Assembly (NCBI GenBank): GCA_013399015.1
Contig: VWZX01001144.1
Coordinates: 372,001-436,000 of the forward strand
Source of the DNA: Galbula dea
Lineage: Eukaryota; Chordata; Aves; Piciformes; Galbulidae
Direction of reading: 5' to 3'
Length of the DNA: 64,000 bases
The translations under genes were made by a program, and so were the position numbers. Below the pieces are notes generated by a model, which did not search any database, was not told the origin of the DNA, and worked only from the letters and a program-made list of their open reading frames with translations. Of this stretch, positions 1 through 12,200 are shown one piece after another (the first letter of the stretch is position 1; the number at the start of each line of letters is the position of its first letter).

Positions 1-3000
1 GGGACATGGGAAGTGTTAGAGCCGTGGAAGAAATACAGCTTAGGTTCTTGGGTTTGCATTGTATTTTCACCTTGCATATAAAGGCCATGGGGTTTCTATT
101 TCTTCAAGCAGTTTGGCTCCTTGTACCTCATCCTTCAGTGCTTTCTTTGGAGCTACACTGATTCCCAGGCTGAAGATGTTAATGATTGAGTCTCAGCTGT
201 GTTCTAGAGGGAACACATGGAAGCACCTCTGTGCAGACTGCAACCTTCTTGGAAGTCAGCAGAACTGGAGGCACTTATTTGTAGTTCCTGTATGTATTAG
301 TTTGTTAACAATGTGTGTGAATCTTCTAAAAAGAGGAATCTTCCTGCCTTTGGCTCACTTTCCAAGGCCTGGGTGGGGAATCCACTCTCCTTCCTACACT
401 GCCACTCCATGATTTCCTTTTTGTCTGCTTGTACTGCAGCAGCAGCCATCTGAGAGATTCAGCTAGGGGAAAAGCCTGCCTTTATTCTGCTGGAAAGAAG
501 CAGTGGAGAGCAAGACAGAGAAATTTTATGTGCCAGGCTCAGGCTAATGCTCTCTCTCCTCTGTTTGCTCTTTCCTGTTAGGTCAGTGGGCAGTAGAGTT
601 GGCTGGAAAGAGCTATTGAAGCAGCAGAGGCTGGAGAGGCAGCCTGGTGCCCCAGGTGTGTATAGCCATGTCCTCTGTCCCTGGACCATGGAGTCTTCTC
701 AAGCCTGCTCAGATACCTCTGTGCACAGCCCTTTGGTGTGAGTCTTTCAGTGAATGTTACTCAGGGAGGGATAATCCTTCTCCTGGGGCAGAGCATCTGC
801 ACTGGTTCCATGCAAAGCTGGGTGAGAAGCTGTAAAACCGATGTGTTCTCTGAGGAATTGGAGCAGCAGTTAGCCTCTGTGGGTAGTGCTTGTGCAGGCC
901 CTTTAGCTTCTTTCTTTTGTACTTAGAGAAGAAAAGAAAATACATTTAGTTCCTGCTCCTGCCATCCATTAGCTGCCTCCCATTTCACAGCTGGGTGCTG
1001 TTTTCCTCAGGGGAAAGCCATGCAATAAATATGCTTCAGCTACTGAAAGCTCTCTCCCCTGTTAATGACTTTTGGAGTTATCCCTCTGGGGAAAGCTTTC
1101 CAAAGGCACTGCACAAGCTCCTATTCCTCCCTCTGCTTTGGAAATGTTCCTTACTGTGCAGGCTGTCTGGGTCACTCAATACAGATAAGGGCAGGGCCTT
1201 GGCTTTGGACAGCTTTCCTCTCAGGCAGCTGGGCCTGGGTCCCACAGGCTCTAGCACTACTGAGCATCCAGAGCAGGAGTGGAAACTCAACACCCAAAGC
1301 ACCTAGAATGCAGAGCTATTCCCAGAAGTGAACATATGCTTCTGTGTGAAAGGTGTCCTGTTTGGTACTTGCTACATGCTTATCTAGACAGATATCACAG
1401 TATGTAGGTAGTTGTTATCTACATCAAACATTCAAGCAATCATTATGCAGTTCTGTGACCCTTATCTGGAGACTGCCATACAAGTGGAAAGCATTCCTTG
1501 CAGCAGACTATGTGCTCTGTAGGGCTTTTTTTTACCTGTATCTGACTCACCTTTTCCATGAAAGAAAGACAAAATGTGCTTCCTGGCCACCATCAAAACC
1601 AAGTTGTGAAGAGCACAAGAGCTGGCATCCAAACAGTTAAAAGAAGTCAATCCTGCAGTGAGATTTCATTTGAGTGTGCAAGGTAAAGAAAGAAGGTACA
1701 CTGAGGTGTACAATTTCCTTTAGGTTGGGTTAGTTTTAAGTTCAATGCCATCACATCTATCAAGTTAATGCAAGGTAATGTGTTTTTCTCTGGCTATGTG
1801 AAGCTGGGAGAAGGTATCCTCTTCCTTCCTGGACTGGCAGTAGTTATGGAGCAAAATAAACCCCTTCTGCAGTCTTGCTGGCTCCTGCAGGATCCTGCAG
1901 ACACTTAGGTAAGGAATTTTATTCCTATCAATAAGATCTTTGAAGTTATTCACACACACAACAGTTTGCAGCATGTGCCTGGTGTTTCCCTGATCAGTGT
2001 TGCAGTTTGAGACAGATACTTCTGGTCCAAACCCTGCTTGCTTAGGCCTCATTTCTGACATCTCCTTATTGCCTCAATACATGTTCAAAACCCAGCTTGA
2101 TGATTCCAGTTGGTTCATTTAATTTTGCTTAATGTGCTTATTTCTTTGCACTGAATTAGCCTGTCAAGCCCTGGCATATGCTGCCCAGGGAAGTGGTGGA
2201 GTCACCAGCCCCAGAGGTATTTGGAAGTTGTGTAGATGTGGGGTGCTGAGGGACACAGTTTAGCTGTGAACTTGGCAATGGTAGGTTTACAGTTGGACTC
2301 AATGAACCTTTGGGAGAAAGAGGAGCTCTCCAGATGGCTGAAACCTGTTCCCTTGTGCTGAGCTGAGCAGGGGAAGATGAGAAGCAAGGAGAGCTCAGGA
2401 AGACGGGAAAGAAACAGAGGTTGCAAGAGCAAAACAGGGGTGAAAACAGTGATAACTGTTGTATTCCTCAAAAGCAACAGCCACAGTGACATAAAAACCA
2501 GAGCTGGGTTCAGTGAAGTGACAAATATGGGGAGCATCTGTCCCAAGTGTGGAAGGTGTGGTGAGATGGAGACAGGAGAATGCTGCTTCCCTTCTTGGCA
2601 TGAGACATGATGTGGGCTTTCCTTTATGGTAGCACTCTGTCCGTGGGCCTCTTCACTCTAATGAGGGGCTATAATTACCATCTCATTTGCATTCATTACC
2701 ACATGTGAGAAGTGCAGCTATTGCAGTCAAAACCCAGGACCATTAAGATTTATCTGTGGTACGTGTTGACTGCTGTTACCTGTCCAGTCATGGGAGTTTT
2801 GTCAAGATAAGGTGACAGAGGGATGTTTGCTTTGGTTTCCAGCTCTTCCCCTCCAACTACAAGTCTTTTTCAAGGGATGGGGATGAAATATGGAGCTTAT
2901 GCTTTGGCCAGCCTCTAGTCTTCCCTCACAGAAGAAAACAAACCTCTGCTTTTCTTTCTATTTGTGCCCCCAGTTTTATTTTCTTATGTTACCATGGTAG

Positions 3001-5519
3001 GAGGAGCCCTAGCCAGCTACCAAAAGACATGGGCTACATGCTAAGAAGAAAACACACTCCTTCCCTTGCATGGTCCTAGTGGGCAGCCTGCAGGGCTGTC
3101 ACTGGGGATGGGAGGTATCTAGTCCCACAGACACTGCTTAGGAAAAGCTGTGGCATGTCTGCTTTTCTGGAATTCACCCTGTGTTTAGCAGCAAAGGATT
3201 TGACTGCTGGGTATGAGCACGTGCTTCTGAAGTACTGCCCTTCTGGGTTTTTTATCAGTGTAAATGCAGGCTCATTCCTGCTTTTTAAGCAAGTCCCTTC
3301 CTGTAGAAGAGACCTGACTCCTGCTGTGCACCAGTGCTACCTCCAGAGAAGACACTACAGCTGGATTTGTCTATAACTGGAGTCAGCAGACATCTGCTAG
3401 GCAGCCTGGGAGCGTGCACCCTGCAGCAAGCCACCCCCGTGGCTGTTGTGCAGAAAACACAAAAGCTGCTTTGGAAAAGAATTCAGACCCAGCTACCCAA
3501 AGTACCCCATTAAGGTCTAATTGTTTCAATGGTTACATTTAACAAGCTGCAATTCACTTGGCTCTCTTTCCTTGCTTTCCTGAAGCCTCCCATGGGGTCT
3601 CACATCTGAGCAGTGAGGTATTTTATTGTATTTTCTTTGTGGGTTTCCTAACAGCCAGGGAAAATGCTGCCCACAGCAGCACCTTAGAGTTACCTTTTTG
3701 GATACATCTGATGTTTTTATTAGTCACCTGGGATTGCCTTCCTTTGGATTTTGGGGTTTGGTTGAGGGAGGTTTTTTGTTGGGTGTTTTTTGGTGTGTGG
3801 TTTTAGTTTGTTGTTTGGTTTCCTTTGGATAGCAGGTGTTTTATTGAATCAGTGCTGGAAAGGCAGTATTATCTGCAGGCCAGAAGAGAAGGATAGACAT
3901 AAAAGGATAAAGACTAAAGTAGAAGTCTATTTATTTCTAACCTGACACATAAAACAGGAACCTACTCTCACAATCTTAAATCCACACAATAATGATTTCC
4001 AAGTGCTAAAGTTCATACCTGCCTCAGTCACCAGCTGCTGATGTTGCCCACAAGGGTAGATTTCTGCTTTCCTAAAACTTTTTGATTTGGAAACACAGGA
4101 ATTCAAGTTCCTAGTGTTTAATGCAGGAATTATAGTAGATGTCAGCAAAACCTGTGGGTTTCTAAGAGGTGTAAGTGGAAATAACCTTCTCCATAAACCA
4201 GTACCTTTCTATTTCATAACTCATTAATTCTATGCCAAAAAGTACAGACCAATTCAGCTGGGTTCTGGGTCACACCCTGTTTTCTGTACAGTACTGCTAC
4301 CAGTAAGCTGGCTGGCAGCTTTGTCCCTGCGTGCTGTGACCTCTCTGGGTGCCTCTACCTCCTTCCAAAACACTGGAGCTTTGCTCCACTACTGGCTGAT
4401 GCAGCTTCACCAGCCTTCTGATTTTTCTTTATTTAAACCCCAAAGCCTGCCTTCTCCACCTACTGTGTGAAAGATGATGGGAGCCTAAGCTTTGACAAGC
4501 CACTCCAGTTCTCTGACACCGTGCAGAAATGCCTTTGGAATAGTTCTTACAGTATTTGTAATTGCTGCTGGATATTTGCTTTTGTATCTTGGGCAGATTA
4601 TCAAAATAACGAAGTCTGATACCTAGCAAGAGCTCCTAGTTTTAAGAATGACCTAGAAAACAAATTATTACCCAGTGAAGTAACTTGTGCTACGATGAGT
4701 TGATCAGCTTATCTCCACTAATCCCCAAAACTGGGAAGGAGGAGCACTGAAGGGTAGCTAATTTGTTCAAGTCTGGAGCTGCAGAGAAAAACCTGAGCCC
4801 AGGGAAGACTCAGAAAGTACAGGGCAAAAGGAAACAGGCCAGTATTTATTACTGAAAATACTTTATTGATGAATCAATTGTAAATGGGTGGAATTAGCAA
4901 CAAGGGAAAACATAAAAGGCAACAGATTTGGAAAGAAATGCCAGCACTTAGAAACATGGTGTGGAGAAACATCTGAGAGACACTGTTTGAATTTTCCTCA
5001 CTTGGCTTTAAAAAAGAATCAAGATGTTCAAACCTCCTAAAAACATCCTAGGCTGCACAGTGATGGTCATGGGGGTACCTCACACTGACCTGCTGCTGCC
5101 ACATTGATCACAGAGTGGCTGTGGGAGTATGTTCAGGCTGAGGCCAGTATGATATTTGCTATTAACAGAAGAACTTCCCCAGGGAATTGTGACAATAAAA
5201 AGCTAAAGGAATTTCACAGGCTCACTGTAGGCTGAGGACACTGAGTTGCTGCTGCTTAGACGGACATGACTGCTTTAAGCGTTGCATCAGCGCTCACGGG
5301 GCAAACACATTCCTGCACATGAGGCATGGGGAGCTCCAGGCAGCGCCAAGGCCCAGAAGAAAACAATTGGTTGAGGCAGTTTCCTGACTAGGAGGCAAGG
5401 TTCAGCCATGACACAGTCCATTAAAGGGATACAGGCTTACATCTACCAGGGTACAGCATGAAGACCGCAGGCAGAAGTTGAAAGGAGCTTGAAAAAGACC
5501 CCTACAGGTGCAAAGAGGC
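1..5519. other. Upstream non-coding region
   Basis: No exon, RNA gene or conserved protein frame was recognised on either strand. Open frames here are short (up to about 117 codons), without family resemblance or supporting splice sites. It contains one CR1 relic (2158-2312), a 16-base palindrome (1885-1900) and T/G-rich low-complexity DNA at about 3765-3830. An inverted CCAAT box (attgg) occurs near 5367. Confidence 0.6.
2158..2312 (+). mobile_element. CR1 LINE 3' fragment (old)
   Basis: Diverged CR1 3' end: ctgcccagggaagtggtggagtcacc, a tgtagatgtgg block, then agttggactcaatgaacctt. The usual 'ggtctcttccaacc' terminal block is lost. The divergence suggests an old insertion. Confidence 0.75.
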
Positions 5520-5617
5520 TACCCGCGAGGGACGGGTGCGGGCATACATTTTCTGCTGCTTTCCCACTTGGGCTGCACTAGTGTTCGGGTTTGAGCTGGC
5601 CGCTGACAGACGAGGCG

Positions 5618-5634
5618 CTTCCAGAGGGCGCTAG
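5618..5634 (+). promoter_or_regulatory. CTCF-like core at the upstream edge of the CpG island
   Basis: The stretch cttCCAGAGGGCGCTAG contains the CTCF core pattern YAGRKGGC followed by GCTA. The 5' CCAS part is poorly matched. Motif resemblance only. Confidence 0.35.
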
Positions 5635-5716
5635 GCCCGCCTAACGCCCGGCAGTGCCGCCGCCTCCCGGCAGGGGACGCTCCGCTCCGCGCCTAGCCGC
5701 CAACGCCCTTCGCGAT

Positions 5717-5735
5717 GCATGCCGGGAATTGTAGT
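5717..5735 (-). promoter_or_regulatory. ZNF143/THAP11-type (SBS) motif, minus orientation
   Basis: On the minus strand this reads ACTACAATTCCCGGCATGC, a near-perfect match to the promoter motif ACTACAATTCCCAGCATGC bound by ZNF143 (Staf) and THAP11/HCF-1. It lies about 320 bases before the start codon, within the CpG island, the usual location for this element. Confidence 0.75.
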
Positions 5736-5777
5736 CCGCCGGGAGGGGTTCTCCCTGCGGGGCGGTGGTGGGAGCGG

Positions 5778-5796
5778 ACTACCGGTCCCAGCGTGC
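5778..5796 (+). promoter_or_regulatory. Second, degenerate ZNF143/THAP11-type motif, plus orientation
   Basis: ACTACCGGTCCCAGCGTGC keeps both halves of the motif (ACTAC and TCCCAGC.TGC). The AAT between them is replaced by CGG, and one A is changed to G. It faces the opposite way to the stronger site 42 bases upstream. Binding is less certain than for the first site. Confidence 0.5.
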
Positions 5797-5937
5797 CGCG
5801 GGCCGGCCGTGCCTTTTGAATGATTTCACTGCGCTCGGGGGCGAGTTTCGCATCGGCGGTGGCGGCGGCGCGGCGGGATCGGCGGCGCAGCGCAGCGGGC
5901 GCCTAGCCCGTGGCTGGCAGCCCCAGCGGGCTCTGCC

Positions 5938-5967
5938 ATGGCCGCCCGCGGGCTGCGGCGCTGTTAG
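5938..5967 (+). other. Upstream ORF of 9 codons in the probable BICD2 5' UTR
   Basis: ATG in an excellent Kozak context (gccATGg) opens a reading frame encoding MAARGLRRC and closes at TAG. It lies entirely upstream of the BICD2 start, 86 bases away, and in a different frame. It matters only if the transcription start lies before 5938, which the sequence alone cannot show. Confidence 0.5.
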
Positions 5968-6053
5968 GAGGGGGAGAAGGGCCGCGTGTTCGCCCGTCCG
6001 TCCGCCCGCCCGCCTCGCCGGCTAGGAACCGGCGGCAGCCCCCCGCCGCCGAC

Positions 6054-6293
6054 ATGTCGCTGGCCATGGAGGAGGAGGAGTACGCCAAGCTGGTGATGGA
6101 GTCGGAGCCCGAGTGGCTGCGGAGCGAGATCAAGCGGCTCTTCCAGGAGCTGGGCGAGACCACCCGGGAGAAGATTCAGGCGGCGGAGTACGGGCTGGCC
6201 GTACTGGAGGAGAAGCAGCAGCTGAAGCAGCAGTACGAGGAGCTGGAACTGGAGTACGAGACCATCCGCACCGAGATGGAGCAGCTGAAGGAG
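6054..6293 (+). CDS. BICD2: BICD2 exon 1 coding part (residues 1-80)
   Basis: Starts MSLAMEEEEYAKLVM and ends at QLKE, followed by the donor GAG|gtgagg. It encodes the start of coiled coil 1 with the AAxxG CC1 box (A43, A44, G47), which in this adaptor family contacts the dynein light intermediate chain. The start was chosen because human BICD2 begins at the same point. The ATG has G at -3 but T at +4. A second in-frame ATG four codons downstream (6066) sits in a stronger context, gccATGg. The frame is open further upstream but contains no ATG there. Confidence 0.96.
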
Positions 6294-9200
6294 GTGAGGC
6301 GACAGCGGGGGCCTGGCGGCGGTGCCAGTCCTGCGGCCGATCCGGGCCCACGCCCACGCCCGGCCGTTGAGGGCGAGGGGGAAGGAGGCGGTTAGGAAGG
6401 TGAGAGGAGAACAAATGGCATTCTCTGGAACCCGGCCACGGTGGGCTGAGGGACTGCTGTGGGACGGTCGGAGGGTCAGTCCCCACCCTTCACCCCCTGC
6501 AGAATTTGGAAGAGGGCGACCAGGCCTCAGTCCTGCTCAAGGGTGCGCGGTTAATCCCTTCCTTCTCCAAAATGACAGCTCTCAGGCGATTGCCTTTCAG
6601 CGTAGGAGAAGGGGGGGAACAAAAAAATACAACGGCTTTTCTGCTCTCAACCCATCTGTTCTGCCAGGGCGATAGGGCGATGCGGGAGGGAAGTGGGTAA
6701 AGGCTTTCCTTTCTTTTCCCATTCCATCTTGCCTCAGGCTTTGGTAGCGGTTCGGCCTCGGGGCTGCAGCAAGGAGAAGAGACTCTTGGCTGCCCCCAGT
6801 GCACCAGTGCAGCTCTGCCTCCCGGCCTGGGGCTGCTCGCTGCTGTCACCACGCTCCTCCTGGGAGCAGGAACCGAGCAGGCGGGGCACGGCGAGGCCAG
6901 AGGCTGGCCGTCGGGGTTTTGATGGGGGCCAAGGTGCTTCTGGCGGCTGTCACATGCCTGCTTTTGTGTGGCTGTGAGTAACTTCCTCAAGGAGGACCAC
7001 CACGGAAATAATACAGTGGGGTTTAGCTCACACAGCTTTGTTTTGGTGCAGTTCGTTTGCCTTATTTTTTTAAGGGACTTCAGACCTGGTTTGTACGGTG
7101 GGGTATGGAGTGTTTTCTTAGGTCAGCCGGTGCCTGGGTTTTTCTCGTGCAAGGTCTTTGTCAGGTCTAGTACGTGGGAAAAGCACTACCTGGGAAAAGT
7201 CCCTGCACAGAGTGGCACTGACTTGCCAGAATATGTAGGCACATGCTTAGCTCTCTTCATGAGAGCATGCTTCCTGCATAGTCCATCCAATGGGAACTTG
7301 TTTGGCTGCCTGTACACATGGTTATTTTGGTGACTGTTTCTGTGCAGGCAAACCTTGTGCTGTTTTTCAACTGATTTTAGGCCATGCCTTGGTTGCAGCA
7401 GATCTGATGTAGCCTGAAAGGTGAATATATGTGGATTTGACTAGAGCAAACTGTATCCGGTGGTCTTCAGTTTAGCTCATTCAGTTGGAAATAGATTTGA
7501 AGTAACATGAAAATACTCTACCTCAAAGGGAAAGTAAATACTTGTAAATAAACTGGTAGAAATTCAGCTGAATCTGTGAATGACCTCACTCTCTGTATCC
7601 TGTGTATCTTTTTGGTCTTGTAAATAAAGCTTTATTCTGCTTTTATTATGTAAAACAAGCATAAGCAAAAGAGGTTAATTACTTTGAATTACATAGCAAC
7701 AAACTTGTTAGCTCACAGTGTGAGCAGAACCGATGTACCACTGTAACTAAAGCCACTTGAGACAGCAAGGTCCCAGCAGCATCAGGAGCAGAGGTGCTGT
7801 GTGAATGTTAAGGGTGCAGGCAGTCTGGAAAAGAAGAGTGATGGAGTAGTGCTAAAGGGAAAGGAAAGTCATTAAACTCGTTTGGTAGGTGGGATGGGAA
7901 ACGTGGCTTCCAGAGGTGAAGGAACTGGCCCAGCCTCATTTAGCAAGCCAGCACCTGACCCATGAAGAGAAGCCAGGTTGCCTCAGTCACAGGCAGCTCT
8001 TTATTCACTGGTTTGTGCTGTGAACTCTTGGGTGTTAGGTGTTTTGGTTTTCAGATGGAAAAAGACTTGAAGCCAGCTTCTGTTCACTCTTTCAGGGCTG
8101 CAACACTTCTGAAGCTTGTAGAAGAGATGTAAAAGAAGTGAAAATGGCAGGATCAGTACTGATTCACTCCTCTTTGCCTGGAACAGGCTGAAGAATTTGC
8201 TTTGTGTGTGCATGCCCCGTTGTAATTAAGTCAAAACCTGGGAGACAAACAATTCTGGGAACAGCTAGTGAGCCTCCACAGGGAAAAAGCGTTGCTCCTC
8301 TAGCCTTCTTGTGATGCTGTGGAGGGATCTGGTCTGCATTAGATTTTGCAAAGTTTTAACAGATGTATGAAGCATGTTTTTGGAGGAGGAGTTTCTCTTC
8401 TTTGCTGTTTATGCAACTTCTTGCTTTTCCCAGGCCCAGCTAGGGGAGCGTTGCATAGAAAACTTGCCACATGTAAAGCTTCAACCTAGGTGGACTCCAC
8501 CTTGGCTTACCTGAGGCTTTTCTCTGGGAAGGCAGGGGATTGATGCTGGCATGTCTGACTTAAAAAAGGAGTGCTTTCCATCTCTTGCTTCCAGACTGTG
8601 ACTTCATGCAGCCTTTTATAATCCTAGTCTCTACAGACCTTGCTTTGTTCTTCCCTGGAACATCTGGAGACCTCAGTAGCACAAGGCAATGTTATGCTGA
8701 GTGCCATGCAGGGACACAGCAATTAAAATAATGATAAATAATCAATAATAATGATTCTTGAAAGTGATGGGTTTAGATTTATTCTCTTGTGAAATTGATG
8801 ACTTTTCCTGGGCTTTTTCTGATGAAGACTATCCCTTATGTACTAGAGCAGCCAATATTTGGGTGACTAGTAAGGAGGGCCTTTGGGGGGAACTGAATTA
8901 TTTTAGCAGCCCCATTTTTCTGGTGTAGTGCTGGGCTGCTATAGTCTCAGCTGAGAGCTTGGTCCTGGTGAAACATGTTTGTTTTGTGATGCCTGTCTAT
9001 GCCTTGGCCCAGAACGAGGATTGTCCATCCTCCTCCAGCAACCATTAGATCGTTAGTTTCTAATGACATGGTTGTGCAGGTGCTGCTTCCTCAGGAGTGT
9101 GTTACAGCAGCAGTGGGTGCTGAGAGGTGCATCTTAAGCTAGTCTTGCTGCTAAACCCAACAGTGAAACTACTGCCAGAAGAGCACAAACTGGAGCCTGC

Positions 9201-12200
9201 ACTGGTGTCCTGGAGTCTGTCTTGTCTGACTCCTGGAAACCAGCACTCGTTGGGATGCTGCAGTGGCAACAGCGTTATGATGAGGCTGGTGGTTATTGTA
9301 GGGGCTGCACTGCCATGTAGCCTCTCTTGGAAGGCTTTTTGTCTTTACCTAAATAAACTCTTCCTGTTAGAGGCTCATATTTGTCATCCTTCAGCATGCA
9401 GTCCTGAATGGAGGGGGTGTGAGACCTAAAGCTCTGCATGGGGGATGCAGTGCTGCCGTGGTGTTCAGAGAGCACCTTGGGGCCAGTGGCAGGGGATGGA
9501 CAGTCTCTGCAGGAGAAACACCAGGCCAACCAGTGCACTCTGCCAACGTTTCTCCACACCTGCTGCAGGGGAAGGTTTCTTCAGAGCAATATTGCTGGAG
9601 GCTTGAGTGATCCCGGAGGTCTCCTGATGGGCAGCGCTCTGCGGGTGATGCCTGCGTGTTCCTGACCCCCTGAAGGGGAAGCTTCTGCAGCCTCTGACAT
9701 AGCAGCCATCCTGCCTGCAGAGTCAAGATCTCCCATCTCCAGGCATCAGGGTTTTGTTGCTTGGGAGTTTGTGTGCAGCTCTGCTGCAGTACTAGCCACT
9801 GTTGACTCATTTCAAGTCACAGTCCTCGCTTGCCACTTCAACATCTGCTGGAACAAACTGGCTAGTTTCAGGGATGTTAAGGACCTAATTTATCCCTTTG
9901 AATTTAGGACCATTTTTCTTTTAATCTGAAAGAAAATTCGAATTGTTTGGAAAACTGCCTGAAATCCCAAGGAGGAGGGGATGAGGGGGTTCTGAGGTCC
10001 GTGTGCTGCCCCTGGGTTAATGGATTCACCGTTTCCGCTCCCTCCACTGGATGTGAGGTTGTGACTAATCTGTAGCAGCGTGGGGCCATGAGATGACTTC
10101 CAGAGGGTGATGCAGCCTCTAGGCATTCATTTGCTTTCTTTCCCTGCTTTTGGCAGACTGTGGGGAATTGTTTGTTCAGATCTGGTTACCCAGCAACAGA
10201 GGAATATAACGTGGGTTTGAAATATGATCTCCAAAACCTTAGCAGAGGGGAGTGACATAAATAAACTTCACCATCCAAATGAATTCAGGAGCCTCCCTTT
10301 CAGAGACTAGCTGAAGTTTTAAGTGTAATAGCTGCTGAACTCTGACTTTTTTTGCTTACTTTCCCCTTCTTCCAGCTCTTGTCTTCCTTCTTTTCCACCT
10401 CCTGCTTTCCTTCCCCAGCTGTTTTCCCTCCTCTGGCTGAGATACACACCGGACACTGGAGTCTGCCTCCACATCCTGACATGTGTCAGGCTGCTCTGTA
10501 AACAAGCATCACTTTGGAGCAGGTAGATGGCACCTCCCTGAAAGGTGTGCTGAAAGCTGTTGACCATCTTGTCCATAAAACAGATGGGGTTTACAACCAG
10601 TGCTCTGGGAAAGCAGGGACCCATATAGTGCCTAGTGTCATGTCCACAGAAGAATGCTTGGCTCTGGGGTCTGTGTGCCAGGACATCAGCCCCATTTGGA
10701 ATGTTTGGCCCAGACATAGTTGAAGGATGGTGTAGGAATGGATGTGGCTTCTCTGCAGTCATGTGGTCATGTTTGGCACTTGGGTTGGGGAGCAGCCATC
10801 CCATTTTAGGGCCTAGATAGGTCTCACTGAAAGGATGGCATAGTGGGTGGTGTGCTGCACTCCTGCTGTGTGGCCAGGCTTCTGCAGTATGCCACAGTCC
10901 TTTGTTGCCTTAAAGCTTTTATTTTCAGACCTTAATTGCTGCCAACATGTAGTCTGGATCTTAGCAAGCTTAAGGGGTGGTGCTGAGGCTATGCTGTAGG
11001 CAACGAGGCATTCTTAGGGTAAATTCATTAGGAAGTCTATCTGTATCTCCTGTCTGTCAGTGCTCAGCCAAAAACTGGTCCTGGAGTCTACTTCTGGCTT
11101 CAAGGCAGAGTATTGATGTAGTGGGTGAATAGGCTTATTTCTTCAGTGTTGCTACAAACTAAAAGATGTTGGAACTGCCATCTAACATGCCAAAACCAAA
11201 AGAGTTTCATTGCTTCCTATGCACAGAGAGCTTGTTCCATCTGATTGGAGTCTCTTTCCAAGCTCAGAATCCTTTCTATTTTCAAATGATTTCTGTTTGG
11301 AACTTGTGTTGCATGAATAGATGACTCTGAAGTAGAAGGGGTTTTCTCCAGGCAAGGCTGTGTGTGTTTTGCAGGAGAGATGTGGTTGTGATGCCCATTG
11401 TGACTGAACATCATGACATGTCTGTAGTCCAGCCTGGCCCTCTAGCTCTTGCTAGAGGGTGCCCTGCCAGTAGCTGTGGTTGACAGTGTGACATGAGGAA
11501 GGAAACAGAGAGAATGCATTTTCAAGCAGTCACTACAGAATTATTTTGTGCTTTTTCTCTCATTTCCTTTGGAAGGAGCATTTGGCCTTTGCAATGGGAA
11601 TCTGCTATTCCAGGATGAATGGGACTGTTCCCAAAAGGCAATGAGCAGAAAAAAAACCAGTGTCATGTAGCATGTGCCCTCAGCTCTGGTGCATGCTATC
11701 CAAAGAGTAAAGATGATTTTGCCAGAACATCATTCCCTGAATAAATGTTGGTCTCTGATGTAGCTGATATTTCATTCAGCAGTGCTTGTGACTTAAACTT
11801 TTCTCTGGCATAGTGTAACCCAGTAGCTTTCTGAGACTTGTCCATGTGTGAATAAAGACTCCAGTCTGAATCTTGGTCCACTGTTCATCAGCTGTGCAGG
11901 CAGTTCCACTTGGCTCCCTTCTGATGATGCTTTCATAAAGTGACAAAACACATAAGAAAATGCAAAGCTTTTGTGCACCCTCAGAAGCATTAGTAACCCA
12001 AGAAGGCTTTGTCCTGGCTTTGTCCTCTAGAAAATAAGCTGATTTTCATTTTTCCCAATTATAATAGAATGATAAGCTTTGTGATCTCAAATCTGACTGC
12101 TCTAGCTTTTCTTGGCCAGCTTTCTGGTCTTTTCCATAACAGTATGGATGGTTGTTTTCTAAATGTGAATGGCTGGTTAGTTTTCAAGATGAAGGAGATC

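Larger units (their letters stand above)
5520..6480. promoter_or_regulatory. BICD2: CpG island and TATA-less promoter of BICD2
   Basis: GC content and CpG frequency rise sharply from about 5520, peak over 5600-6400 and fade after exon 1. The rest of the window is CpG-poor. There is no TATA box near the expected start. A GC box (GGGGCGG, 5759-5765) and several CCGCCC blocks (about 5998-6018) suit Sp-family factors. The transcription start cannot be fixed from sequence but probably lies between about 5740 and 5920. Confidence 0.8.

Noticed and set aside
5910..6395. Longer frame reading through exon 1 from an upstream GTG
   Set aside because: There is no ATG before 6054 in this frame. The upstream part is low-complexity GC-rich 5' UTR, and homologous proteins start at MS at 6054.
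6490..6990. 166-codon minus-strand frame after exon 1
   Set aside because: It lies in GC-rich DNA where stop codons are rare. No family resemblance and no splice or promoter support.
7905..7985. Stretch resembling a MIR SINE (gaggtgaaggaactggcccag); similar hint at about 4725-4800
   Set aside because: The match is too short and diverged to separate from chance by eye. A RepeatMasker search would decide.
10319..10804. 161-codon minus-strand frame in intron 1
   Set aside because: Composition looks random, no recognised domain, and it is inside the intron of a well-supported gene.
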